Shown: positions 17,580 through 30,300 of the stretch, in pieces
How positions within the stretch are numbered: the stretch's first letter is position 1
Layout of the letters: the number at the start of each line of letters is the position of its first letter
NCBI GenBank assembly: GCA_934370915.1
Contig: CAKRNI010000005.1
Coordinates: 1-32,636 of the forward strand
Direction of reading: 5' to 3'
Length of the DNA: 32,636 bases
Origin: an uncultured Lachnospiraceae bacterium
GTDB taxonomy: Bacteria > Bacillota > Clostridia > Lachnospirales > Lachnospiraceae
Translations under genes and position numbers: made by a program
The notes under the pieces: generated by a model
The model's input: only the letters and a program-made list of their open reading frames with translations
Told to the model about the DNA's origin: nothing
The model's database searches: none

Positions 17580-17831
17580 TTATTCTCCCGTGATCAGAAG
17601 TTCAAATTCGTTATGGCTGTGCATATAGTATCCGGTGATATTCTCAAAGGAAGCCGTTGTGTCACCGCTTACGAGTTCCACGCTTCCCCTGATCTCGCCG
17701 ATCACCGGCATATAGTCTTTCAGGATCAGAAGGTTGTAATTGCTGCTCACGATCCTTATCATATCAACGTTTTCCAGGACCCGGAGACCTTCTTTAAAGC
17801 CGAGGATCCTGGCTGTGATCATTCCCTCCAA
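17580..17831 (-). CDS. atpC: F1 epsilon-like subunit, beta-sandwich only
   Basis: 83 aa, against about 130-140 for normal epsilon. It matches the N-terminal beta-sandwich that contacts gamma and the c ring: VSSNYNLLILKDYMPVIGEIRGSVELV aligns with the G-x-x-G-I-x-x-G-H-A-P-L-L-T-x-x-x-P-G segment, and ASFENITGYYMHSHNEFELLI with the F-x-x-x-G-G-x-x-E-V segment. The C-terminal helix-turn-helix, which inhibits ATP hydrolysis in bacterial enzymes, is missing. The start is probably the TTG at 17829-17831, because GGAGG stands seven bases before it; the ATG three codons later has its purine run too close. Gaps are 16 bases to beta and 4 to the next gene. Loss of the inhibitory part fits an enzyme meant to hydrolyse ATP freely. 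Confidence 0.82.
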   Translation of the reverse strand: MEGMITARILGFKEGLRVLENVDMIRIVSSNYNLLILKDYMPVIGEIRGSVELVSGDTTASFENITGYYMHSHNEFELLITGE

Positions 17832-17847
17832 CTTTATGCCTCCCTCT

Positions 17848-19992
<2,145 letters not shown>

Positions 19993-20006
<14 letters not shown>

Positions 20007-21339
20007 TTCCCTCTGCCGCTCCTTCCTGTAAAATCGCGGAAAATCTGGAAATACATGTCTGCGGTGACTGTGGGCTGTATTTGTACTGAATGAGTCCCTC
20101 GAGGATCTTCGCGCCCCTCTTTAATTTTGCTCTCATAAGCGGGCTCATCTCATCCATGTTTGCAAGCTCGTATACTTCTTTTGTCTCCAGATAGCTCAAA
20201 AGCTCTCTTCTGACCTTTGTTCCCAGCTTCTTTACGGCCTCCTCCTGTACCGCGCCGCCAAGACGGGATACGGAAAGTCCGTAGTTGATCGCCGGTTTCT
20301 GTCCTTTATCGAAATTCTTTTTGGAGAGAACGATCTGACCGTCCGTGATGGAGATAATGTTCGTAGAGATATAACCCGTGATATCTCCGCCCTTTGTCTC
20401 CACGATCGGAAGGATTGTGATGGAACCGCCGTTTAAATGCTGGCAGCCGCGCTCTAAAAGTCTTGAGTGTGTATAGAAGATATCCGGCGGATATGCCTCT
20501 CGTCCCGGCACATGGCCTAAGAGAAGGCTGATCTCTCTGTGGACATCTGCATGGCGCTTTAAATCATCAAATACGAGAAGGACATCATTTCCGTCCATCA
20601 TAAATTTCTCCGCTGCTGTTGCCGCCACATACGGAGTCAGGTAGAGAACCGGCGGTGTATCGTCGTTGAACGCTGCCATAATAATCGTGTAGCTCATGCA
20701 GCCCTTTGCGAGAAGCTCCTGATACACACGTTTTACCTGTTTCTTCGTCTTTCCGATCGCCACATAGATGCAGACCATATCTTTTCCCTTCTGGTTCGCG
20801 ATAGCATCCAGAGCGATCTGTGTCTTACCTGTCTTCTTGTCTCCGATGATCAGCTGGCGCTGGCCTTTACCGATCGGGTAGATCAGATCGATTCCGGCAA
20901 TTCCTGTCTCCAGCGGACGGCATACCTTGCCGCGGTCCATGATAGAGATCGGGTCGTTTTCAATATTGATCGGCTCCGCATTTTCCAGAACCTCGTCTGT
21001 CATACGGTCACGTCCGAACATGTCTACGATTCTTGAGAAGGATCCCACGGAGAACGCCGCCGTGTAAGTCTCACCTGTCCCACGCACCTGATCACCGATA
21101 AAGATCGGTCCATTGCTCTTTACAACGGTAACGCAGATCTCGGATCTCCGGATGGCATTTACATAGCCCTCTGCGCCATTTCCGATCATGACCTTTTCCA
21201 TGAAGATCGCGTTTTCCAGTCCACGGACCGTCAGAATGTATTCTTTTACAGCCGTCACCAGACCAATTTCATAACTGTTCCGTCCGGCTTTGATCTCTTC
21301 AATTTTTCTATCCACCAGACTCTTGCTGTAACTTTCCAT
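19993..21339 (-). CDS. atpA: F1 ATPase alpha subunit, divergent paralogue
   Basis: 448 aa (normal about 500-515). Non-catalytic nucleotide-binding partner of beta. Visible: Walker A GDKKTGKT at 166-173, IYVAIGKTKKQVKRV at 191-205, Walker B LLVFDDLKRHA at 254-264, PGREAYPPDIFYTHSRLLER at 278-297, and the arginine finger Arg359 in GLSVSRLGGAVQ. The C-terminal helical domain is recognisable (SPLMRAKLKRGAKILEGLIQYKYSP). The N-terminal extension that binds delta is shorter than usual, and a few loops are trimmed. The arginine finger and both P-loops being intact means the hexamer should hydrolyse ATP. TAAGGAG, overlapping the stop of the b-delta gene, serves as ribosome binding site. Confidence 0.94.
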
Positions 21340-21351
21340 TTTTGCTTCTCC

Positions 21352-22119
21352 TTATATACTGTAATCGAACATCTGGTTTCCGCGGACAACACGGATTCCC
21401 TCACAGATCCCCTCATCATAGATCGTCTCGATCTGATGATCCTTTCCGGCTGCTAAACGGTCTCCCGTATAGATCTTCGTAACATCGCCGTAGAGATCTT
21501 TGAACACCGCCGCAAATTCCCGGAATCCACAGGCATCCATCACGCCTTTTTCATCCAGATACTGTTCCAGAATCTTTGTCTCGTCTTTATCCAGACATTC
21601 TCTGAGGATCTGTTCCTGCTCTGCCGGATCTAAGGTAGAGAGGCTGCAGGCTGTATCAGAAGAAAGATCAACGAGGATCCGTCCTGCCGCTTTTCCGGCC
21701 CAGGCCATCGGCCCCGGATCCATAGAGAGGATCCCGGACACCTCTGCACTCCGGTCGACCGCGAACTCACCGCGGATCTTCCGGTAGGCTTCACCGAAAT
21801 CGGACTGCTTTTCAGAGGACGGCGGGAGCTCTAAACCGGATGCCGCCGGGATTTCCACAGCCGCTTTTGCAGGCTGGTTCTCTGCCGCTCCCTCTTTTTT
21901 CATAAGGTTCACTCCGTAAAGCTTCTCCTGTTCTTCCAGCTCTTCCAGTTTCTTTTTCTTTTCCTCATACAGCCGGTCAAACACAGAAAGTTCCCGCATA
22001 TAGCGTCCGTTGACCTGCCCCGTTACCCGATCCGATACCTGCCTGATTACAAGAAACATGAATCCGATCATAAGCAGGAGAACCACCAGGACCGCCAGAA
22101 ATATCATGACATACCGCAT
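21352..22119 (-). CDS. Fused b-delta peripheral stalk subunit of the F-type motor
   Basis: 255 aa. One N-terminal transmembrane helix (about 4-26), then a charged coiled coil (about 40-72: RLYEEKKKKLEELEEQEKL), an Ala/Pro/Glu-rich linker (about 76-106), and a helical domain ending in TKIYTGDRLAAGKDHQIETIYDEGICEGIRVVRGNQMFDYSI. That end matches the delta C-terminal pattern (I-x-G-[GI]-x-V-x-x-G-x-x-x-x-D-x-S). The single-helix-plus-coiled-coil start is b-like. It lies between c and alpha, exactly where atpF and atpH stand in normal operons. b-delta fusions are known, for example in mycobacteria, so the architecture has precedent. There is no second b gene. The coiled coil is short for a stalk reaching the top of F1 (normal b has about 100 helical residues), which is odd. 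Identity is inferred from pattern and position. Confidence 0.75.
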   Translation of the reverse strand: MRYVMIFLAVLVVLLLMIGFMFLVIRQVSDRVTGQVNGRYMRELSVFDRLYEEKKKKLEELEEQEKLYGVNLMKKEGAAENQPAKAAVEIPAASGLELPPSSEKQSDFGEAYRKIRGEFAVDRSAEVSGILSMDPGPMAWAGKAAGRILVDLSSDTACSLSTLDPAEQEQILRECLDKDETKILEQYLDEKGVMDACGFREFAAVFKDLYGDVTKIYTGDRLAAGKDHQIETIYDEGICEGIRVVRGNQMFDYSI

Positions 22120-22140
22120 GGTCTTGCACCTGCCTTTCGA

Positions 22141-22389
<249 letters not shown>

Positions 22390-22408
22390 TCATTTCCTCC
22401 GTTTATTT

Positions 22409-22434
22409 CCGGGAGAGTTTTTCTGCCCTCCCGG
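22409..22434 (-). promoter_or_regulatory. Hairpin in the leader of the c-subunit gene
   Basis: CCGGGAG and CTCCCGG form a 7-bp stem with a 12-base loop in the 81-base gap between the 620-aa gene and the c gene, just before the GGAGG site. No U-run follows in the direction of transcription, so it is more likely an mRNA processing or stability element than a terminator. This is the longest gap in the operon. Confidence 0.5.
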
Positions 22435-22467
22435 CGCTTTTCTTCTCAACCTGATAATCAGTCGTTA

Positions 22468-24330
22468 TCATTCCCCCGCAGTTGTCTCCTCCTGCATCCG
22501 GATGATCACCGGCTTGTCCGCCGGAATCGTCTTGAGGAGAGGCTCGTCACTCTGAAGAGAGAGCTCGTTGTCTGTGCTGGAAGTTGTATCTTCTGTCTCC
22601 TCTATCTCTGTCTGTTCCTCACTCTCCGGAACATCCGTGAAAACTTCTCGTTCACTCACCGCAGAGTTTCCGGATGTCTGTCCGCCTGAAGAAGAACTTC
22701 CTGAAGAGTCAGAGTTCTTGTAGTACGGGTTTCTCGCAGTCGCCGTCTTTAATACGGTTCCTCTGCTCGCGTCCGCGTCAAAAATCTGAAGTTCCATACG
22801 GTATGTCTTTATACTCTCATCCGGTTGAATCGTAATCCAGTTAGAGTATTCTCCGTTCGCAGCTTCCTCGACATCAACTGCCTCCCTGACAATCACATCA
22901 TTGTTTCCATCGTATAAAACGACCTGAGCGCTATATGCCGGATAGTCATCGTTGATGCTCACCGCATATTCGATACCTTCTGTCGTCACGGAGCGGATCG
23001 CGAAATCACAGTTGACCGCCTTTGTCCAGACACGCATCTCATCCATAACCTTAAAGGAACCTGCGTCATCATCGCTGTCATCATATTCCGGATAGTAGCC
23101 GATCACTACCCGGTATTTGGTTTTCGGCAACAGCCCCTCTGTAAATCGATAGTCCGTGTCATCCGGGCTTACAAATGTATGGGCGATATAGTTGTCATTG
23201 TTAGAATTGTTCGATGCCGCATAAACCCGGATCTCGATGACTCCATAATATCCGAAGGGATCAGAGATTGCGAAGGACGTATCAATATAGGAAGAATCAC
23301 TGGTCACCTGTTTTAACTGCATGGACTGACGTCCTAAGATCGCCTGATCTGATCCAGTATTATCCAGGTTACCACCGTCTCCGCCTCGTCCACCGGATCC
23401 ACCGTTTCCACCAGAGCCTCCTATTCCGCCGTCTCCGCCGTTTCCACCGGAGCCACCAGTACCACCGCTTCCACCGGAGCCTCCATTTCCTCCGATACCG
23501 CCAGTTCCTCCTGTACCGCCGTTTCCACCGATACCGCCATCTCCTCCTTTACCGCCGATACCGCCAGTTCCACCGCTTCCGCCGGAGCCTCCGATACCAC
23601 CGTTTCCGCCGTCTCCTCCACGGATTGTGTAGGAGTAAAATTTCTGTCCAAGATTATACGGATCCTCAACGACCTTTAGGGAGCCTAAGACTTGTCCAAG
23701 GTCCACAGTCCGCTCCAGTCCGAGATCCAGTGACTCGTCCTTTACGGTAAAGGTGATATCCCCGGACTTAAAAGACTCCGCATCAAGTATTTTGAGATCC
23801 AGAAGATCATTCATTACATGTACATTTCCTGAGCGGTCTCCCACCATATATGCCCAGCCTTCCGCCTGAAGGCTGCCGGTGTTATCCGTAATTCCGCTTC
23901 CGGTCATCAGGTATTTTCTGTCCGTCAGTTTGTAGAATGCCGGCTCCGCAAGATCAGTGATCTCATATCTGGAATCCAGCCGTTCCACGGTTCCATCAGG
24001 ATAGAACCTGTAACCACCGCCGTAGACCGTCAGGGATTTTGATCCCGGATCGTAGGCAACCGTCTGGCGTCCGAGGGCATATTCCTTTTTATTATCATCC
24101 ACCAGATTATAGCCTTTATTCCAGCTCCGGTATATTTTTCCTTCCGAACCAATCTCAATTTTCGCGTAGCTGTTGTCATACACGGTTCCCCCGGCAGGTA
24201 CCGCGTATTTTTCAGCCTGAGTATTGGCCGCGCTGACGACCCCCACGCTGAATCCCGCAACGGCTGTTGTCACAGCCGCTGCAAAGACCGCGAAGGACCG
24301 CTTCGCTTTTCCTGTTAATGCTCGTTTCAT
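22468..24330 (-). CDS. Secreted stalked surface protein with G-G-X repeat and Fn3-like domains
   Basis: 620 aa. Signal peptide 1-35 (basic start, Ala/Val core, cleavage near VVSAAN). About 40-230 is the shared membrane-proximal beta domain (YAVPAGGTVYDNSYAKIEI, DRKYLMTGSGITDNTG, GWAYMVGDRSGNVHVMNDL). Residues 238-321 are 28 uninterrupted G-G-X triplets with X mostly Ser, Asn, Thr, Ile and Asp. About 345-435 and 440-535 are two Fn3-like domains, the first with the family-style LLPKTKYRVVIGYY. About 538-620 is a Ser/Gly then Glu/Thr-rich tail. There is no C-terminal membrane helix or sorting signal, so attachment must be through the N-terminus or partners. It sits between the 2067-aa gene (18-base gap) and the c gene, in the place where an a-subunit gene would normally stand. 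GGGGCGAATAGGG precedes the ATG. Confidence 0.88.
   Translation of the reverse strand: MKRALTGKAKRSFAVFAAAVTTAVAGFSVGVVSAANTQAEKYAVPAGGTVYDNSYAKIEIGSEGKIYRSWNKGYNLVDDNKKEYALGRQTVAYDPGSKSLTVYGGGYRFYPDGTVERLDSRYEITDLAEPAFYKLTDRKYLMTGSGITDNTGSLQAEGWAYMVGDRSGNVHVMNDLLDLKILDAESFKSGDITFTVKDESLDLGLERTVDLGQVLGSLKVVEDPYNLGQKFYSYTIRGGDGGNGGIGGSGGSGGTGGIGGKGGDGGIGGNGGTGGTGGIGGNGGSGGSGGTGGSGGNGGDGGIGGSGGNGGSGGRGGDGGNLDNTGSDQAILGRQSMQLKQVTSDSSYIDTSFAISDPFGYYGVIEIRVYAASNNSNNDNYIAHTFVSPDDTDYRFTEGLLPKTKYRVVIGYYPEYDDSDDDAGSFKVMDEMRVWTKAVNCDFAIRSVTTEGIEYAVSINDDYPAYSAQVVLYDGNNDVIVREAVDVEEAANGEYSNWITIQPDESIKTYRMELQIFDADASRGTVLKTATARNPYYKNSDSSGSSSSGGQTSGNSAVSEREVFTDVPESEEQTEIEETEDTTSSTDNELSLQSDEPLLKTIPADKPVIIRMQEETTAGE
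23368..23619 (-). repeat. 28 G-G-X triplets in the 620-aa protein
   Basis: 84 codons with a strict three-residue period, two Gly then one variable residue, no break. The DNA is a degenerate GGN-GGN-NNN repeat and may slip. In proteins such runs can pack as polyglycine II helices, as in phage S16 adhesin; the assignment here is by pattern only. Confidence 0.95.
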
Positions 24331-24348
24331 CCCTATTCGCCCCTTTTA

Positions 24349-27300
24349 TTACGGAGTATACGTAATCGTATCTTTATAGATCTGCGATCCATCTTCAGCC
24401 AGGAACTGGATTGTAATCGCGTACTGGATATCAGCCTCCGACAATTCGATCGGAACTGTCGTCGTGTACGTCGATGTCGTTCCCTTTTGTGTAAACAGGC
24501 CTCCGGTCGTTCCCGCAGAAAGAGTCTTACTGTCGATCTGCGCGTTACCCTTGCTGTCAACCCAGTTCACCGTCGTCTGAACAGTTCTGATCTTGTCCAG
24601 ATTATATCCGTTGTATACAAGGATTTCGATCTGGTTTCCGGCATTTCTTCTCACCTGGATGCTGTCGAATCGTCCCTGCCATGTATCCAGAGTCTTTTCT
24701 TCCGCCTCATAAGCTGCAAGACCTGCCAGTTCTTCAGGTGTCTTACCCTCTACATCATTCTTTGTTACACCTTTAACATTTCCCGCATTCGCCAGATCTT
24801 TTTTCGCGTAAATGCGCAAATGATAATTATGATTTGCCTCAAGATTTCCTGTCTGCACCTTCTGGATTCCATCTACAACATTGAAAGCCCATGTGCAGTT
24901 TTCTACCGCTGCATTGTTGCTGTCATAAAGTACCATGACATAAGTGCCTTCAGCGAATGCCTTGTTCGGATCCTGAGGTGTCACCTGAATCTCAAGACCA
25001 TTACCGTTGTTGATCGGTCTGGACTCTACATAGAAGTTCGGGATAATCAGTTTTTCCCAGTCGATCTCCGCGTAGTAGTCTGTTGAACCTGTGACGGATT
25101 TACCGTCGCTGTCTGTCGCATGGATATACAGATGATACATATATCCCGGCTCCATCAGAGTGTTCGTCGAGAGATCGATTTTCTCCGTCATCTGAGAGCT
25201 GTAACTCCACAGACGGTCATTCACATCGAGCCACTGGGTACCATTCCAGTGGTATCCCATCGCTGCCATAATCGCGTCATGGGATGCCACGGTCTGCTCC
25301 TGACCATTTACAAGTTTTTTCAGCTCATAAGTGATCGTATAGCCATCCAGCAGGGAAAGCCCGTAGGAAATCGTGACATATTTGTCGGAATAGCTGTTGT
25401 AGACGATATCTGATGTTTTAATTCCATCAATCGTCATTCCGTCCATCGTCTTGATCGTATAGACCGCTGGTCCCGCGCTGTCATTATCAATCAGCTCTGT
25501 CAGTGCATCTGTTCCGACTGGTGTTCCCATTACACGGATGATATACTCCGTATTCTGGCTCAGTCCTGTAATACCAACGGAATAACTCTGTGCATCATCA
25601 CTTTCGATTGTAATAGTGTCTGAAAAGACTTCTTCTTCGTTATCTTTTCTGAATACCTTTACGGTTATCTTACCTTCTTCCAGAAGATCCTTACTGTTCG
25701 TCCGGAAAGAGATCGTCGATGTTGTCAGCGCCGTGCGGGTTGCCACACTGCTGATGGTCGGATTCAGGGTTCCGATTACAACCTGCATCGGATTGTTATT
25801 TACATCCTTCGTGTACGTGACTTTTTTCTCGACTTTGAGAATCGGCCGTACATTCTCTCCGTCTCCGACCGCCTTGTAGCCGGACGTTCCCGGGCGGAGC
25901 TGCAGAACCATCTTTTTCAGGGCTTCATTCTTCTGATCTGTTGTATAATTTCCCGGGAAATCGTTTCTCAGGTTTTCAAATTTGATAAGAAGGTCTTCGT
26001 CCTCCTTCTCAGAGCCTGTCGGCCATAATGTCGAATCACTTGTCACATCTGATACGCTGTACCGCGCCAGCCACGGTGTATCCACGGAAGTCGGTGAACT
26101 CAGTACAGAGCTTCCATTCGCATTGACCGCATATCGCCACTGCATGTACTGGGTCGACTCACCGGTTTCCAGATTTTCAACGAGATAACTTCCTGTGTTT
26201 CCATCTGTGCTGCCACTGGAAACCGGTTGATTGGTCAGATAATACTGTCCGCCATATCCAGAGTCATAGCTAACCTCCACAGTAAATGTAACTGTCTGAC
26301 CCGATGCTGCGCCTTTCAGAAGTGAAAGGTCATAGCCGATATATTTGTTGTTTTGTGCTGTCGTTCCGGTGAATCTCCATGCCGTAGTTGTATATGAAGA
26401 TGCCGATGCGCCGGTACCTGTTGTTCCGGTAATCTTCACACTGCTGATACGATTTAAATCAACGTCATTATTGGTACCCGGTATAAACTCAAAACGAACT
26501 GTGTTTGCTCCCGCCACCTGAGACACCTTGATATTCAGGTCATTCTGTACAGCTGTAGGCTCCAGGGTCTGTTTGTACATATGCGTAGTCAACGCCAGCT
26601 GTGATGAGACTGGATGGTCTCCAGTCTCCAAAACATCCTTTGGATCGTAGAGGTTCTGATTCATCTTCAGTGTATAGGTCTGGGTTCCGTTGTTCAGCTG
26701 CATCTTCATTGCCTTGTATTCTCCAGTATTAGAGACATGCTCCAGCATGTTTGATGCCTGGGCAATTACGGTTGCGCCCTGGAATACGCTCTTCAATGTC
26801 TGGGTATTGGTAATATCCGTGAATTTTAACGGAGCTGCCCCATCCACATCATCGTACTTGTAGTTCCACTGAACTCCATCGCTTTCAATATTCTCAATGT
26901 ACATCTTCACATCCGGGGACTGCTTCGGAGTTTCCACAACTCCGGAGGATAAGAGGGTTCCCTTACTGAAGCTTCCCGTTACATCGTTCGGGAATACATA
27001 TGTTGAATCATTTCGGAAGGTAAGTCTCGCCTTGTAGGCAAATACATAGTGCCATCCTCTTGTTACAAGGGACTCCTTTGTTGTAAAGATCGATACCGTT
27101 GCGTTCGAAGGATTGTTGAATTTCGAAGCCGCGCCGCCTGTCTCGTTTCCTGTGATTTCCGCCTCATCCATTACGGTCCATTTGGATCTCACATCCTGCA
27201 TTGTGGTTGTGGCTCCATGAATCGGATCCATGAAGAAAATATTGATCGATGGAAGCGACTTATCATTCTTACTAACCGGAAGTGTAAACTTCAGCTTTGG

Positions 27301-30300
27301 AGAATCATAAGGAACCTTGGATGCATCCGGGTTTTGCTCATTTGGCTTTGTCTTTCCCCAGTACGGCCATTCAGTCGGATCATTGCCTTTATCAGATGAA
27401 TCGTCCTGACTATATCCCAGGATATCTTTTTCTGTCATTACATAATAAGTAACAGAGTTTGCAAGTCCACCGTTATTGTTGTAGTTCGCATGGAGGTTAT
27501 ATCCCACGATCGTATCGTCAGACAGATCTGGCTGCTTTGTTCCCTGTAAATATTTGTTTGCCTCACCGTTTGTGATCGGTGTCGCTGTTACACCGGAAGT
27601 CAGCGGGCTTGGGAAATCCGGAACTTTTTCGTCGTACTTGATCGAGTAATTTGTAACACTTCCGCTCGCAAACGGGATCTGGTTCTCATAATCGCTCAGT
27701 TTTTGTGCAGAATCTGTCGGGTACGTATAGTTGTAGGTGTAGTCGTATACGCCTAAAATCGCGATTGTATAATTCGATGCCGTCAGCTCTGAGGAAGAAA
27801 CCCCTAATGTCTGGGCATTGATCTTTAATTCCGATCCTTCCACTCGTCCATTTGCGCCCCAGTACTGCTTTACGAAGCTTGCACTGTACGGATCACTGTT
27901 GTCAGTGCTGTCCACGAATACGTCCATGACCTGACCCACAACATCTCCTGTGGTATTTGCGCCTGCGTAGAGTGCCGCGCGGACAACCTTCGCAGATTTC
28001 ACCGAGAGACCAGCGGTATCTGTCGTATCTGTCGCTTCACCGAAGTATACCTTGACACCAACGTTTGCTGTGGCATCCGGTACTACCTGAACGAAGATCG
28101 AATCATGTTTCTCGGTGCTGACAACGCAGTCTCCGAGGTACGTTTTCTCATACTGGTTTGCAGAATTATTCCATACATATCCCCATGCAGTGATTCGGTA
28201 GCTTGTCTCTGTCTTCAAACCTTTCATCAGGATCGGAATATTGTATTTATTTTCTCCATCCGTCTTGTTGGACTCCATTGTGGATAGATCAATCTTCATT
28301 TCAGATCTGTAGTTTCCGGCACTCTCAATAATAACAGAAAGCGGATACTCCTGAGATGTAAAGATCGTTCCGTATTCCTTCGGATCGATCGTGAGGATAC
28401 CGTCGAGTGTCGTCTTCTTATCGACTTTGTGGTCCTTCGTATCATTATTCCATGTGTAGTACATGGAAACTTCACCCTTGGAAGACATCATGAATCCCTC
28501 GGACGGAGAGCTGACAATCTCCGCGTTCTTCTCGTTATCAAAGTACGTCATGGTAACGCGCACAACATACTGATGGCCTTTCTCGATCGTACCGTTTCCA
28601 TCCTTTGTCGGGCCAATGTAAAGAGAAACACCCGTATTCTTTGTTGATGTCAGCGTCTCGACGAGAGCCCCGTTATTTACAGGATCAAGGATCTCCCATT
28701 TGTATCCTGTAATCGCGTTATCGTCATCGCGGACCTTTGCAGTCAGATCAAAGTATGTCTGGCTGTTCGCATAGCCTGCCGGCTTTCCATCAAATTCCGG
28801 AGTTTTCTTTAGTGTCTTCCATGTCTGGGTAACTCCGCTGCTCTTCCATACACCACCGACATAAGACTCCAGCTTTACTGTGTATGTCTTATTGCTCTCC
28901 AACAGCTGTGGTCCATTGTTTGGTGCGTTGAAATCAGTCCGCAGTGTCGTATCGAGAGTGAGCCGGTTGTCATTGTCGGCAAACTCGATCTCACTGATCT
29001 CTTTCTTTAATACTTCTTTTCCCAGTGAATCATAGATCGTGATTCTTGCATTTATCGCCTCAGAGTAATCCATGCGCTCCAAGCTTACGATAAATCCGTC
29101 TTCCTTCGCGTATACTTTATCGAGGTTTAATCCCGAGCTGTCTGTGTAGAAGGTACGGTTGATATAATCTCTGCTGCCAGCGATGTTCTTTAAGAGGTAT
29201 CCGGATTTAACCACAAAACGGTATTCCTGATCCGGGCTTAAGTTGGAACATGATACGGTGTAGGTCTCCTCGTCAGCAAAGTTGATCTTTGTGCTGTCGA
29301 TCTCACCTGCAACCTCAAGTTCCACCGGCTGACCGTTTTTATCGTAAATATAAACGCTTCCTTCCTGGCCATTTAAGACCTCATCCACATCGTTTACCGT
29401 GAAGGTCGCGTTGAGGGTTCCGGCTGTCAGAACAAAGCTTGTGATCTGGAAGGATGCCTGTGCCTGAGTATCCGGGTTGTTGAGACTTCCGTCTGTACCC
29501 TTCTTACCTCCTGAGCCATTCGCACCGCTCTGGCCGTTCGCGCCGGTACTACCGTCGGAGCCGTCGTCACCGCTGCTTCCTTCGTCGCCGTCATTTCCTT
29601 CGTTACCGTCGTCACCGTCGTCGCCGTCCTGACCAATCTTTCCTTCTTTTCCTTCGTCACCTTGTTCTCCGGCTGCTCCTGTCTCCCCGGCCGCGCCTGT
29701 CTCTCCTGCTGCGCCTTCTTCACCGGACTGTCCGTCGACAACGTCAAACTTAAATTCCGGTGCTACCCAGTCTTCCGCGGACTGCACCTGGATATTGTCA
29801 TCCGCGTTTAAGAGCATCTCCTGAAATGTCATACGGCTGTTTCCCTGGGCATCAGAAATAATCTGGTCACCGAAGTCATAGCGGACTCCATTGCCCAGAG
29901 TAATATAAGTTCCATCTGCAACGACCTGATACTGATGGTTCTCATCCACAAGACAGATAATTCCCTGTTCCGGGTATTCTGCCTCTATCCATCCGTCAAC
30001 TGCCATCTCCTCGCCGGAGGGCAGGTGTAAGGACGCGCCGTTTGAGTAGAGCATAAAGCGGTCATCGCCGATCTTCCAGATAAAGTTGTTGAAGGAGATC
30101 TCATTCCCGTTGTTCTCAACGGAGAATCCACCGTTTGAAGCTGCAATAACGGTATTCTTTTCTACTCCATAATGGTTTACAAGTCCTGTGTTGATATCAT
30201 CCAGATTTACAAGGACTCCATCGGACAGCGCACTGGCAGAACCATCCGCATAGTGCAGGAAGCTTTCTTTACCAACGCTGCGCTTTGTTCCTTCAACATC

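Noticed and set aside
23368..23619. CRISPR-like or DNA-level tandem array
   Set aside because: The periodicity is in codons (G-G-X); there are no fixed repeats with unique spacers and the frame is open throughout.
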